Source of the DNA: Desmodus rotundus
Taxonomy: Eukaryota > Chordata > Mammalia > Chiroptera > Phyllostomidae
Length of the DNA: 64,000 bases
Direction of reading: 5' to 3'
Assembly: GCF_022682495.2 (NCBI RefSeq)
Contig: NC_071389.1
Span: 10,655,199 to 10,719,198, forward strand
The notes beneath the pieces were generated by a model that saw only the letters and a list, made by a program, of their open reading frames with translations, did not search any database and was not told the origin of the DNA. Made by a program: the position numbers and the translations under genes. Below are positions 31,941 to 43,115 of the stretch, piece after piece. Position 1 is the first letter of the stretch. Each line of letters opens with the position of its first letter.

Positions 31941-32344
31941 CGGCCTGTGTCCCTCAGGGGATGCGCATGCCCTGGAGACTCGGGAGAAGCCACTGGATTT
32001 ACCGGAAGTGTACTCACTGGCTTTGGCATGGACCCACCTGGGATTGAAGGGGGGCTCGGCCTCTTCGCCTCTGAGCAGGTCTCCGTGCCTTTCGAGCGTT
32101 CCCCAGAGAGCACTGGGAGGCAGCCGCACGTGTTCCCTGAGACGGTTGTGAGGGTGCCGTGAGAGGGCCCAGCGCCTGTGGAAGTCCTGGCACACCCTAG
32201 ACCTGCAACAGACTGTCTGTCACCGCTTCTTCCTTCTGACCCTACATTATGTGGCGGAAGCCACCCTGGGAAAGCAGACAAAAGTGCTCAACAGAGCAAG
32301 TGCTGAGCAGCTTTGGAAAATCAACCTCACCGACTCCGAGAGCG
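31941..32344 (+). other. unique intron sequence
   Basis: No feature is recognised. Confidence 0.45.
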
Positions 32345-32500
32345 AGAGAATCACAGAACCTTAGAATCACAGAAGAAGATGTTAGACCCAAAGGGACTAT
32401 TAAGTCCCGCCCCCTTTTTTTACAAGGGAGGAAACAGAGGCTCACAGAGGCCGAGTACCTGGCCAGGTGACACGGCCATGTCAGAGCCATCGCCCCTGTG
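32345..32500 (-). repeat. MIR-like SINE fragment
   Basis: On the + strand: aatcacagaaccttagaatc, ggaggaaacagaggctcaca and gaggccgagtacctggccag. Confidence 0.5.
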
Positions 32501-32939
32501 TCTGCACTCCCTTGTGACCACACAGCTGCCTCCTTCCATCTCTGTCCTGCCCTCTGAGTTATTTTGCACAGACATTACAGCGAGGGAGCCCCACATGAGC
32601 CCCTCGCTGCTTTCTGCAAATATCTTTTGAAGCTGGACATCATATGCATCTCGTCTCTGCTCTGTCAGCTACAGGTGGTTCAGCACTCACACGTGTTCAA
32701 AACAATGTGTTGAGTGGATGGATTAATGTCTTGAAGGTGTGGCCCTACATTTGAGTCTTTCTTTGGCTTCTTCTCCTCTCGGCAGTTTCTCTGGGGGACA
32801 GGAGCCTGGGCAGGGGGAGAGGGCGGCAGATCCAGAGAGACCCCTGCCCTCGATGGGCGCATGTGATGGCCTTTCCACCGGCCCACCAGCATCCCGGCTC
32901 CGGGACCTGGCTCCAGCCGGTGTCTGCTTCAGGACCGTT
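32501..32939 (+). other. unique intron sequence
   Basis: gtgttgagtggatggattaa near 32707 may be an L2-tail trace. Otherwise featureless. Confidence 0.4.
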
Positions 32940-33235
32940 TTCCAGGGCTGCGCGTCCGCGTGACATAATACGTAACAGTAATTAAGAAATAAGCCGCCTT
33001 GCCCAGCTTCGCAGTGATCATTTGGCTAAGTAACTACCATGGTCCAGTGCCTCAAAAATCACCATTAGAGTACGCTCCTTATGGCCATAAAATTTCTCGT
33101 TTTCTGCCTTTCATCAGCCTCCCCCTGCAATCTTCGCCTTGCTTTATTTATACATTCGTCCTCAAACAATGGCAATAAACTCTTTCCCAGAGTGTTGCAA
33201 ATCAGAAATTTGTCCACATTTTTCCACCACCTTCC
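32940..33235 (+). promoter_or_regulatory. candidate regulatory element with palindrome TTATGGCCATAA
   Basis: A transposon-free 300-bp island that retains CpG. It has acgtaacagtaattaag near 32970, gcagtgatcatttggc near 33011, the perfect 12-bp palindrome TTATGGCCATAA at 33079-33090 (its GCCATAAA edge is a posterior-HOX/CDX-type site) and aaacaatggcaataaac near 33164 (SOX core beside CAATAAA). Among the candidates this looks most like a vertebrate-conserved element. Confidence 0.45.
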
Positions 33236-33404
33236 ACTGTGGACCTGCTCTGCCTGGGAACGGCCCAGCCAGGCCAGCTGGAGAGGCTGGGCTGCGGTAG
33301 ATTGATGGGGGCGCGACAGGGTGGGGTTGCTGGGGAGAGAGGGTGGGGAGGGGGCAGCGAGAGAATGCACCATGAAAGGCCTCTGGCTGCCCAGCGACCA
33401 GCCG

Positions 33405-33470
33405 GAGACACAGGGGCGGAAGGGAGGGGAGGAAAAGGGAAGGGAGGGGAAGGGAGGGGAGGGTGAAGCC
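33405..33470 (+). repeat. (GGGGA)n/(GGGAA)n purine tract
   Basis: Repeated gggaggggaagggagggga words, purine on the + strand, G-quadruplex- and triplex-prone. Confidence 0.88.
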
Positions 33471-33689
33471 TCCCTACCCCCTTCCCCTAAGAAAGGAGGA
33501 AGGGCCTGGGGATTCCTGGGAAGCAGGCTTGGGCCCAGACAGAATATGAGGGTGGTAAAATCCACCTTTCCTATCCCCACAGGAGTCAGATGATGTCAGG
33601 GTGTCCTATAGCCCACACTGCACCTCCAGCTTAGAATCCCAGTCCCCTCTGGAGCTCCTCACTGCCCATATCGGTCAATCGGTCTTCCA

Positions 33690-33800
33690 TCCAGCCTTCA
33701 CGGGACGCCCTGCTGTGTGCCAGGAACTGTACTGGGCTCTGCAGTGTGGAGTAGTGAATGAATAAGCTGCAACCCAGACCTTCTCAGGGTTGTTCTTGGA
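33690..33800. repeat. ancient L2/CR1-type repeat fragment
   Basis: It contains gtgtgccaggaactgtactg, ggctctgcagtgtggagtag and tgaatgaataagctgc. Confidence 0.6.
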
Positions 33801-33973
33801 GATCCAGGAGGACCTCTTGTTTTTAGGGATGAGGTCCGGAGAGGGGTTCAGACTTGCCAAAGCAAGTTGAAGGCAAAGTCAGAGACAAACCCCAGGGTTC
33901 TAATCTGGAGCTGCCTAGTCTTTCCAGCCAGTCTCCAAGCTCCCTGGGAGCCCTCCTCTGGGCCAGGTAATAA

Positions 33974-34235
33974 TCCTGTCATTTTTTAAAGATTTTTTTC
34001 CTTTTATTTTTATTGATTCTAAAGAGAGGGGGAGGGATGGAGAAAGAGAAGGAGAGAAACATCCATGTGAGAGAGAAATATCCATCAGTTGCATCTTGCA
34101 CCCGCCCTGACTGGGGACCGAGCCTGCAACCCAGGCCTGTGCCCTGACCGGGAATCAAACCGGTGGCTCTTTGCTTTGTGGGATGACACCCAACCAATTG
34201 AACCACACCGGCCAAGGGCAACGGTCCTGTCATTT
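33974..34235 (-). mobile_element. VES-type tRNA-derived SINE of bats, with target-site duplication
   Basis: On the minus strand: a start near GCCGGTGTGGTTCAATTGGT, a B-box-like segment within gccaccggtttgattcccgg, a middle ggatgtttctctcctt and an A-rich tail. The 11-bp duplication TCCTGTCATTT flanks it at 33974-33984 and 34225-34235. Same family and orientation as the copy near 12.6 kb, but with clearly different diverged positions, so the two are independent insertions. Confidence 0.92.
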
Positions 34236-35429
34236 GGCTGGGGTGCTGGGTACCTGTAGCTGGTTTGCGGGGGGCGCTTCAGCAGTGACCATCTGCCTGC
34301 TAACCTGGAAAGACTGGAGGCAGCAGTAGGTGGAGAAGTAACGCAGCTGATGGCGTTGGTGTTGGTGTGCAGAGGGGAAGACTGTTCCATGTGCTTCCAG
34401 GTAAAGCTTTTTGTTTCTAAGGAGTGGCCTCCTTTAAAGCCACGCCTCCCTGGGGCAGGACGGCCCAGCTCCCTTTTCCAATGCTCCTGCTTGATTTTTG
34501 TGTCTGCACTCTAGGGTCAGCCCGCAGCTCTGCCCACCTTTAAGAGAGTGGTTCTCTGTAGAAGGGGCAGGATCTGAGATACCTGCTCGCTTCTATGGGA
34601 GTGGAATTCCCTTGCTGTCGTTGTTATGGCTGAGGGTCCGTGAGGAGCCCAGCAGGTGCTTAGTAAACAGCTGTTGGGCATATGCTTCTCTGTGCGCCCT
34701 GACCTGCAACACGATGTTAGGTTTCGGGGGGGTTTTAAAGAAGGGTGGGGGGCGGGGATGGATGGGAATTGGGTGGGTGGAAGTGACTCCCGAGGGAAAG
34801 GAATCAGCACAGTTCTGAGACTATGACTTTGGGGAAGCTTGAGTCACTTCTTGCGTCTGTGATGACAAGGACCACGGTCTCTTTGTATAACTGGTGGCTG
34901 CAATTCCTGTTGGAGACTGTTATTAAGAACCTTCTAGAATGATAACCTCAGAGCTGTTCCCAGTTACCCTGCCCTGGGGTAACACCCAGTTATAACAGAA
35001 GGAATATAGTTTCCATTTTCAAGAAACTCCCAGTCCTTACTGTGACGGCATCATCTCGACGCCGGGGGAAACCAGGTTCCCACACCCCACAAGTTCAAGT
35101 GAACCTTTCACAGACTGGGTGATAAGGTGCGTTGGGAAACAGGACGTCCGCACTGAAAGTTAATGGTCAGTCTGCAGCAGCAGCCGATGCCAGGGGCTCA
35201 GAGGATGGCACCGGTGGCAAGTGCCACAGGCATTCAAAGAGTACTCTCCAGGCGCGACTGTCCTGGAGAGCGTCATGGCCTCAGGGGACCTTGAGCCCAG
35301 ATTTGAAGAGCGGGGGACGTGAGACAGTAGGGAATCACGTGAAGGCATCATCCCAGGCCACCGCAGGGAGACGGGCCTGGAAGTGACCTGCAGGGACAGA
35401 CAGGCACATTCCGGCCGGTTGCCAGGGTT
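34236..35429 (+). other. unique intron sequence
   Basis: A MIR-tail trace, gcaggtgcttagtaaacagc, lies near 34651. AT patches around 34920-34990 carry no clear motif set. No gene is supported. Confidence 0.4.
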
Positions 35430-35580
35430 CACTGTCACTCTGACGTTGAGTTAGTTAACCCCGTTGAACCTCAGTTTCCTCACCTGTAAAGTGCGGCTGA
35501 TAATAACGCTCACGGATAATGATACTTACCTCTTAAGCAATAGTGGGAAACCATGACTTGCTACAGGAAAGGCACACATA
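35430..35580 (+). repeat. MIR SINE
   Basis: It contains ttgaacctcagtttcctcac, ctgtaaagtgcggctgataa and taatgatacttacctc. Confidence 0.7.
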
Positions 35581-36284
35581 AGCTCAAAATTCACGAGCAG
35601 CTGTTTTTGTTTCTTCTTCTCCTGTGACCTTCACACCCAATCCTGCTGGAGGAGACTCTGTGTGATCACAGAGCCCGGGCTTCGGGGTACAGTGAGCCCC
35701 AGGTGTAAGCCGCTCCTCAGGGCTGAGCCCACAGGCAGGGGGCTCAATGGATGCAGGGAGGCAGGGTCCAGGGGTCCTGAGGCCACTTTCCATCCCTCCT
35801 CCTTTGACCAAACGGCTGCAGCCCCCCTGCCTCTCAGGGCTCTGCAGGGAGGAGGGGAGAGTGGGGGTGGGGAGGGGGAGGGTCCAGGCAGGCTTGACTT
35901 CTCAGGCATATGGTCCTTTCACACTGGCTTTGTAGGGCACTGACGGGTGGCCGAGCTGCCTTTTTCTTGCCATGCCGGGCAGCTTCATCTGGCCACGGGG
36001 CCCCAGCTGCTGCTCTTTCCTCTTCGCTGACTTCGAGGCCTCGCCCCAGGCTTCCTCAGGCCCAGCTTCCCGAGGGTCTGTCTCCCTCTTCGTGCCCTTA
36101 GCACCTGCCAGCATTTATATGCCAAGCAGCAGCACTTACCTGAGACTCCGGCCCCCTCTGCTCTCTGTGGGCACCACCTACCGTAGCTGGGACGGCTTTC
36201 CCAGGGAATAGGATTGGGTGTGGGGGCTGTGGGCGTGGCTGGGGTTGTGCAGAGTCCCCACCATGGTGGAGAAGGGAGGCACGA
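35581..36284 (+). other. unique intron sequence
   Basis: G+C-rich, no recognisable element. Overlapping frames on both strands near 35650-36290 have no domain. Confidence 0.45.
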
Positions 36285-36405
36285 CAAAGGGTTTCATTCG
36301 TTCATGGCTGCGTGCATGCATTTGTCCCCTCCCTTTGTGTTTCGTGCCAGGCAGACGTGCCTGCCTCTAGGAGGTACAAGGGCAAGTCCAGCTCACATTG
36401 CATGC
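36285..36405. repeat. ancient L2-type repeat fragment
   Basis: It contains gtttcattcgttcatggc, tgtttcgtgccaggcagac and gaggtacaagggcaagtcc. Confidence 0.45.
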
Positions 36406-36429
36406 CGGCGCCCGTAGTGACAACGCGAT

Positions 36430-36625
36430 AGTAATGGTGCTAGTAACAACAGCTAACACACTGTGTAGCGAGCGATCACCGTGCACCTGGCCCTGCTGTA
36501 AGTCCTTGTCTTGCAGTGAGTCCTTTCATTTTCATGCATGGGGACTCTGGGTGGGCACTGATATTTCCCTCACTTTACAGGTGAGGACGTTGCAGCCCAG
36601 AGGGTGACATAACCAAGCAGGTGTG
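36430..36625 (-). repeat. MIR SINE, near full length
   Basis: On the + strand: ggtgctagtaacaacagcta, ccctgctgtaagtccttgtc and tcactttacaggtgaggacg. Confidence 0.7.
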
Positions 36626-36629
36626 GCGA

Positions 36630-36835
36630 GTGGGCTGTGATAATTGCATCAGAGACATCACTTCGCATTTCTCGAGGGACCCATCCACACAGCCACACTA
36701 ACACCCCGAGAACTAGGCAGATGGCAGTTTTCAGTCCCAGTGCGTGGATGGGAAATGGAGATTCCAGGAAAACAAGTGACATGCCCAGGGCCACACAAGC
36801 AGGTCAGGGCCTGAGCCTGGAGTGCCAGCCAGCTC
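36630..36835 (-). repeat. MIR SINE, near full length
   Basis: On the + strand: ccgagaactaggcagatggc, tgggaaatggagattccagg and cagggccacacaagcaggtc. It lies directly behind another reverse MIR. Confidence 0.65.
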
Positions 36836-36964
36836 CCCATGTGCCAGGCTGCTGTCTGAACGAGAGGAAAGGGTGTGTCGGGGAGTCAGCCCGGGTGCCC
36901 GGCACCCATAGCTCTTGGAGCTTAGCCTCCAGACCTAGTTGTCTACTTTTCCCTTTCTCCCTCT

Positions 36965-37090
36965 GACTCCCATCACTGTCCCCATTTTAGAAACACAGAG
37001 AATGAGGTTCGGGAGTTAGAAAGCGCACATGGCATCTATAGCTCCTGGGGACCAGATCCAGAATTCAAACGAATCCCAGGTCCATCTGAC
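36965..37090 (-). repeat. MIR SINE fragment
   Basis: On the + strand: ccccattttagaaacacaga, gaatgaggttcgggagttag and gaattcaaacgaatcccagg. Confidence 0.6.
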
Positions 37091-38099
37091 TCTCCACAGC
37101 AACTCTTCCCAGCTCCCCCCAATGCCTACCTGTGGCTGCCTCGGACCCCGAGGGCAAGACCCGTCTTGGGAGCTGACGTAGAGAGCTCTGCCATCTGTCC
37201 ACAGCCCACTGACGTGGTGAAGGGAAATTGTGGCTGTTTTCAAGATTGTCACAAAGTCACGGGAAGAATGTGAAAGAGTGAGCTGAGCTCCTCTTACAGT
37301 GGGCTTGCTCCTGCTCGAAGGCACCTGCTTCAAATGCCCGCCTTCTCCCCTCCCCAATCCGCAGCTGCTGCCCCCTTGCCAAGCCCCACATCTGCTGCAG
37401 GGGATGCAAGCAGGCAAAGGAGACTGAGTTGGAAATGTCCTCACGACAACTTCATCTTCAGCCCCTTGCCTTACAGGCAGGTGACCCTTAGTTTTGAACT
37501 CTGCACCCAGCAAGCCTTCCATGAGTCCCTTTGCCTCAGAAGGTTCCAGCCCTCCACAGACTCTCGCTCCTCCTCCACCTGTGACTTGTGCTTGGCTCGA
37601 GGTTCAGTGCAGAAAAAGCTCCGGACCCACGGTCAGAAGGCACGGCTCTGAATTCTGGCAGTGCAACTGCACGCACCATTTCAAGCAGTACTACTTTCCG
37701 CTTCCTAGATCTGCCCCTCCCTGGTAGGAATGTAGAAACAGTACCTCTCTAGTGCCTGGGAATGTATATGCTGTTAGCGTAGCAGCCACGGTCAGGTTCA
37801 GAGTAAAATGAAGGTGGGGGTGGGGGGTGCTGCATCGTGATGGGTTAGATGGGGACTTCCTGGAGAAGGAAAAGTTTTGTCAAATTCAGGTTGTAAGCAA
37901 AGTGAGCATTCCAGCCTGGCTTTCTAAAGGCATGTCCCCCCTTCCCTCCTCTCCTTGGGCTGGGAGCATGAAACTGGGACAGGGACTCCTCTCGGAGACA
38001 GAGAGACAGCACAGGATTGGAAGTTAGACAGGACGGGTTTGGAGTCCCACCTTGCCTGTGCCTCTGATCCCCAGCTGAGTCCCAGCGATGCCAGCACCC
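37091..38099 (+). other. unique intron sequence with worn repeat traces
   Basis: 37830-37920 resembles an old L2 internal part (gacttcctggagaaggaaaa). No gene or regulatory island is seen. Confidence 0.4.
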
Positions 38100-38240
38100 C
38101 AGACCCTGAGAGAGGATGATGCTGTCAGGGAAGGCTTCCTGGAGGGAGTGATCCCCAGCTGAGTCAGAAAGGATGAGCATTAACAGAAGAACCAAGAAAT
38201 CAAGAGGAGGCTGAGACTCAGAAGGGCAGCAATGAAAGAG
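38100..38240. repeat. ancient L2/CR1-type repeat fragment
   Basis: It contains gctgtcagggaaggcttcct, ggagggagtgatccccagct and gagtcagaaaggatgagc. Confidence 0.6.
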
Positions 38241-38769
38241 TTAGGAAAGACCACCAAGAGCAAAGACATGTCATTAGAGACCAAGGTTAGACCATCCCCA
38301 CCCCGGCACTCCTAGATACAGAGTTACTAAGTGCGGATGCGGAAGCTGGAGGGTGAAGAAGGCTGCTGCTGGGGGAACATGGGTTCACCTCTGGTGTGGT
38401 GCTGGAGGAGAGCTCTACAGACTCCCTGGAGCACCGGAAAGATGGGCAGGTGGTCCCAGAGCCAATGAAGCCCGGAATGTTGCTGGAGGCAAAAGTGACA
38501 AAAAAGGGTCCTATGCCAGGTGCATCCTGAGATGGCAGGGTTCTTTGGAAAAGACAATAATGCTGGGGAAATAGAAGGCAGTGGAAAAGGGGAAGACGAA
38601 ACATGAGACGGATTTTCATAGAGGAAGCCATAGGCAGGGGGTCTACAGGAGCTGAGCCGGGCGGTTGAGGATGGGACATTGCAGACGTCACTCATTCACT
38701 CATAGGGCCACCAGGAGTTGGAGTGGCCTCAAACAACACGTAACATGCATGTGTTTGCCGAGCACTCAC
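38241..38769 (+). other. unique intron sequence
   Basis: No repeat, gene or regulatory island is recognised. Confidence 0.45.
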
Positions 38770-38955
38770 TTGTCCCTGGCACTGGTTCATGTGTTTTAAT
38801 AGACTCATTTATCTACTCATTCATTCGTCCATTCATTCATTCAACAAATGTTGGAGTGTCCACCTTGAGCCCTGCACTGGAAATGCAGCAGCGAACAAAA
38901 AGAGGAACACTCCTGCCCTTGGGGAGCTTGTGCAGCAGTGATGGACAGGTCAGTG
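38770..38955. repeat. (ATTC)n plus ancient L2-type tail
   Basis: It contains ccattcattcattcaacaaa, gccctgcactggaaatgcag, cagcgaacaaaaagagg and cctgcccttggggagcttgt. Confidence 0.75.
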
Positions 38956-39654
38956 GGGCACAGGGAGTTGGGGACGAACAATAGCATAGAACATGTAGCA
39001 TGTGATTCTGATACATGCTGTGGAAAAACGCAAAGCAAGGAAGGTGGGCGGGGGAGCTGTAATATTATCCATACCTTACCCATGTGGAATCCACAGAACC
39101 CAGGCAAACTGCATCCGGACCCTGTGCTTTTCAATACCCCACTCAGCTTGGCCTGGCCAGCTGAAAACGGTGGGCCAAGAGGGGTTGGGGGAGGGTGCTC
39201 TGGGTGGAGGGGAGGACACAGCCTTTGCAAAGGTCCGCATTTGCTGGGGTTGCTGGAGTCCAGGAGGAGAGGGAGAGGACAGACTCTCCGGTGAGGAGGG
39301 GGAAGGCTAATGGAGACCCTGAATCTCCTGGCTTTGGTTCTAGACCGGTTGCATGTGAGGAGTGAAGGCACAGGAAAGGGGCATTAGGGACGAGTGTCAG
39401 GCCTGGGTGGCGGTGCTGAGATGGGCAACCAGGAGAAGTGGAGGAGGTGGACAGGGGGAGGTCGCTTCCAGGGAGGTTTGAGCTGAGTTCTGAGCCCCAC
39501 TCTCCACCTGATTCCCCATCGCCCAGCCCTTGCGTGTGGCCAGCTCCTGCAGACATTCCCAGATGCACGCACCACGCGCTGGTTACAGCTGAGCAGTTCC
39601 AGCAGCGGGGCTGGGAGGGCGCCCGCCATGGTCCTGGCTCTCCGGCCCCCAGCT
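38956..39654 (+). other. unique intron sequence
   Basis: The first 60 bp may continue the L2 copy (tgtgattctgatacatgctg). The rest is plain. Confidence 0.4.
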
Positions 39655-39855
39655 GAGCCGTAAATGACTTTTCCATTTTCTGAGACCTGCGCCCAGGCCT
39701 GTTTGGTATTCAGGGACACCCGGCCCACACTCGCCAGCTCCCAGCTCTGCCCGAATTACTTGATTAAAACGCATATCAACTATTATGTGATTCGTTTCTC
39801 TGCCGCAGCTCCTAGCTGGCCTACGTTAAACTGTAATAAAGGCTGGGCTGGGAGG
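39655..39855 (+). promoter_or_regulatory. candidate regulatory element
   Basis: Transposon-free, with ccgtaaatgacttttcc at its start, cgaattacttgattaaaacg near 39752 (TTACTTGATTAAAA) and catatcaactattatgtg near 39772. CpG words are retained. Confidence 0.4.
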
Positions 39856-40595
39856 CGGCAGCAGGGATGGGAGCACGGGAACCGGGGTGGGAGGGTGTCT
39901 CTGCGGGGGTGAGGGGGTCTGAGAGAAGGGCCCCACATCTCAAGGCCATTGCTGGCTTCCCCGATCTAGAATTTCTGGGATTTGGAGATGGGTCAACTCC
40001 CTCCTGCAGCTCCAGAAATTGTGACCATCTTATGTCAAGGCTTCTCCTTTGGCAAAGGGTGATGAGGGAGGTTTGAGGGGTGGGGATGGAGAACAAGCCA
40101 CCTTGGTTTTCATGATCAGAAATGGAATTGTCCATCCGGCGGGAATTCGCCGAAGCAAAGCTGACACGGGGTCACTGGGCTGGGCGTCCAGAGTCCTGGG
40201 TTTTCTTCCCAGGCTCACTCCCTCGGGACTCCACCGAACACTGTAAAGTGGGGCTTGTACCTGCCGGGTGGCCCTCCTGGGTTCCTGGGAGAAACAGTGT
40301 CAGCACAGTGAAAGGGCTTACAAACCGCAGAGTGCGTGCGCAGGCTCAAGGTGAGGACTGCTGCGATGTGTCAGCGTTCAAAGGAACATTGTAACCATCC
40401 CTCTAAGCACTATTCACCTAAGAAACCCTCACGGAGCCCCTGCCGGGTGCTGGGCACAGTCCCAGCTGCACCCAAGGACCTTCTGCTGTAGCGGGGCCCA
40501 GAGACCCGCGCACAGGCGAGTTCGGTGCCTCCTGATGAGCTTTGAGAGCCCTGAGTACGGCACTGCAGCCTGGTTGGGCCCAGGAAGTCTTGCTG
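39856..40595 (+). other. unique intron sequence
   Basis: No element is recognised with confidence. A faint MIR trace may lie at 40200-40440 (ctgtaaagtggggcttgtac). Confidence 0.4.
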
Positions 40596-40601
40596 GGGGA
40601 G

Positions 40602-40627
40602 CCCCCGCCCCCCCCCCGCCCCCCGCC
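40602..40627 (+). repeat. C-rich low-complexity tract
   Basis: About 25 bp of C interrupted by single G. Confidence 0.85.
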
Positions 40628-41249
40628 GAGCTGGGTTCTGCTGGCTGAGCAGGAGTGCTTCTGGTGAGGGGGGAGGCATTCCTCTGCCCCTTCAAAATCT
40701 AGAAGGTGTGCCATAGTGTGGCTCAGTCATTTAAGGAAGCTGAGAGCTGGACAGGGAGTCACGTGGAGTGGCAGGGTGAGTGGGACACATGGTCAGGGCC
40801 CATGGGGCAGGGCGGACTGGGGTATCGTGGCTTCCTGAGTCAGTGGCTGATGGGCTTCAAAGGGGAGGGGGCAGAGGCTGGGGGAGTGGCTGGAGAGCTG
40901 CCCCCAGCAATATGCTGTGCACTTCAGCCCCCTGGCCTGGGCTGGACTCTGCCCTGGACATGCCTCATTCCTGCCCACCCATCAGCTTTGACAAACCTTA
41001 AGGTTTGACAAACCGAAGGATTCCTGTCACCCCTCCAGTCCCTCATTCTGGGGCTCTCTCAAGTCATGCGTTTTACACCTGCTCTGGCCCTGATTCATCT
41101 GGAAGCCGTGTTTCCTTCATCTGCCTGGGAACTTCCCAGGACAGGCGGTGATACCTCTTCCATCAGATCGGGAGCTTCCGCAGACAGAGGCTGTTTCCCC
41201 CATAAGACTGGGAGGGCCCCACGGTGGGACTGGTCTTCTTCCTTGCTCT
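40628..41249 (+). other. unique intron sequence
   Basis: A tandem-like taaggtttgacaaaccgaag follows ctttgacaaacct near 40986-41018, a small imperfect inverted/direct repeat. Nothing else is found. Confidence 0.4.
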
Positions 41250-41560
41250 GTATCGGACTCCCCACATCCCTAAGCAGAGAGAGGATCCAGGAACCCAGAG
41301 AGAGTCCCCCTCACCATATCCCTCTCCCTTGGGGCTCTCTGCACACCAGCACCAGCTCTGTCCCGCCTCCCCGGCATCGTTCCACCTCACAGCTGCTTGA
41401 GAGCAGGAGGGCAGGAATGCAGCTGGCCAGGATGCTGGCCCCCTACACCCAGCCTCTGTTTAATGAATGCGCTCCCATGTCCACTCTCCCCACATGCCCC
41501 TCCCTGTGCCAGCTGCCCAGGCTTTTGCTGCACAGAGGACTCAGCCCCAGCCGCCAGGGC
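41250..41560 (+). repeat. ancient L2 fragment, forward
   Basis: It contains gcttgagagcaggagggcag, cagcctctgtttaatgaatg and tgcccaggcttttgctgcac, scattered L2-type words in worn sequence. Confidence 0.4.
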
Positions 41561-41744
41561 TTCTCTGTGGCCAAGTCCACCTAATCCTGCTGATGAATCG
41601 AACTCTGAGACCAACGGGTTCTGGAGCGGGTGGGAGAGCACCATTGGGGAAACCGAAGCCAGGGCGGTGCGGTGGCATCAGGGTTCTTTGTGAGCAAGCC
41701 CCCCTCACTCATGCTGCTTCGGTCCCAACACCCCTCTCTTCTGC

Positions 41745-41785
41745 CATCGTCATCATCACCACCATCATCGTCATCATCATCTTCC
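41745..41785 (+). repeat. (ATC)n trinucleotide tract
   Basis: catcgtcatcatcaccacca and further tcatcatc words. Confidence 0.85.
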
Positions 41786-41789
41786 TTCA

Positions 41790-41985
41790 TGTGCCCTTTA
41801 CAGGTTCCAAAGCACTCCTGCAGCCCGCATTGCATTTCATTCTCAAAGCCGTCCACTGAGGCATGTGGGCGTACACCATTATCTTCATTTTTACAACTGA
41901 GAAATCCGAGGCCCAGAGAGGGGAAGCAACTTGTCCAAGGCCACACAGGGAGGGGAAGACAGAGCCCAGAGTCCAGGGGTCTGGC
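41790..41985 (-). repeat. MIR SINE
   Basis: On the + strand: accattatcttcatttttac, gaggcccagagaggggaagc and aacttgtccaaggccacaca. Confidence 0.75.
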
Positions 41986-42619
41986 CTCCCAAACCAGGCC
42001 TCTTGACTAGACCAGAGCTGCCCCAGAGGCCCCCAGACTTCCTTCCAGTCTGTCCTCCCTCCCCTTCCTTCTCCAGCAGGGAGCGTGGGCTTGCTGGCCG
42101 TGTGGCCTCCTTTAAGTTATGAACGTCTCCGAGCCTTGTTTTCCCTCTGTGTAAAAGAGCCAGTAGCCCAGACCTGTTGTGAGGCTGGCACCGACCTGGA
42201 TGGATCTCTTCCCCTGGGCTGGGCCAGTGAGGAAGCAAGAGATCTTTTTCAGAGGCCTGAAGTGGCATAGTCCAGTCCCCCTTCCATCTCTTTCAATCTC
42301 TAGCTAGTGGGACACAGCCTTGCTCTCCCCACACAGCATCCAGAGAGTTGTTACGGCAACTGCCAACATCCTATCCATTCAAACAATAGAGGCCTGTGGG
42401 CCCCGTCTTGCCTTCTCCCGTCTGGGTTTTGGGCTGTGTGTCTCTCTCAGCCCATAGATTCCCAGATGTGTGCTGAACAAGGGGTGGGAGGAACACGGAG
42501 GTGAGGAGGAAGTAGACTCAGTACTCCGTAATGATTCTAGGAAGCTGCACGTAATTTGGGGGGCAGGGGCATTGGATGCACGTGGGGCCTGAGTGGGCAC
42601 CGGCTGAGGCTGGCACCCT
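41986..42619 (+). other. intron with a short forward MIR trace
   Basis: tctccgagccttgttttccc and ctctgtgtaaaagagccag at 42125-42165 are MIR core words. The rest is unique. Confidence 0.45.
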
Positions 42620-42850
42620 GAATTTATCCTGCAGCCAGCCGGTTGCTAACTACATGCGTGCTTTTGGTTACAGCCCGACAACCTGTCCTGGTATTTCCCT
42701 GACGTTTTACTTTATACGAAAGCACCTTCGCAAACTGAATTCAAGGAAACGAACGCTCTTGTAAATGGAAAATGAGTATCATGTCCTATAAGCAGACGGG
42801 AACCATGAAAACAATGTTGTTAATTCTGCCTAGAAGCTACTGTGTGCAGA
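42620..42850 (+). promoter_or_regulatory. candidate regulatory element
   Basis: Transposon-free with retained CpG. It contains ttttactttatacgaaagc near 42703 and aaaacaatgttgttaattc near 42808, the latter with SOX-type cores facing each other (ACAAT/GTTGT) next to a TTAATT word. Confidence 0.33.
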
Positions 42851-42894
42851 AAGCTCTGGGCTTGGGGCTCGTCCTCTCCTTGTTAAGAAGGGAG

Positions 42895-43115
42895 GACAAC
42901 TGTTAAATTTGCACTGCCCTGTGGGGTAGCCACCAGCCACATGTGGCTATGTAGATTTGAATTAAAGCGAAATCACATAAAAATTTCAGTTCTTCGGTTG
43001 CACTAGGCATGTCTCCAGGGCTCCTTGCCACGTGGGGCCGATACTACCACCACGTGGCACCACGCAGGTCCAGAACACGTCCACCATCTCAGAAAGGTCT
43101 GGCGGACAGCGCCGT
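42895..43115. mobile_element. hAT-type MER DNA transposon fragment
   Basis: The left end gcactgccctgtggggtagc with ccagccacatgtggctatgt and the right end ggcggacagcgccgttctgg match the inverted termini of an old non-autonomous hAT element (tagccacatgtggct signature). Exact family name not certain. Confidence 0.65.

Noticed and set aside
31576..32151. 191-codon + strand frame
   Set aside because: Runs through a MER5-type transposon fragment and has no domain.
41745..41785. CRISPR-like spacing of short repeats (also the GA and GT tracts)
   Set aside because: These are simple microsatellites without unique spacers, in a mammalian genome.
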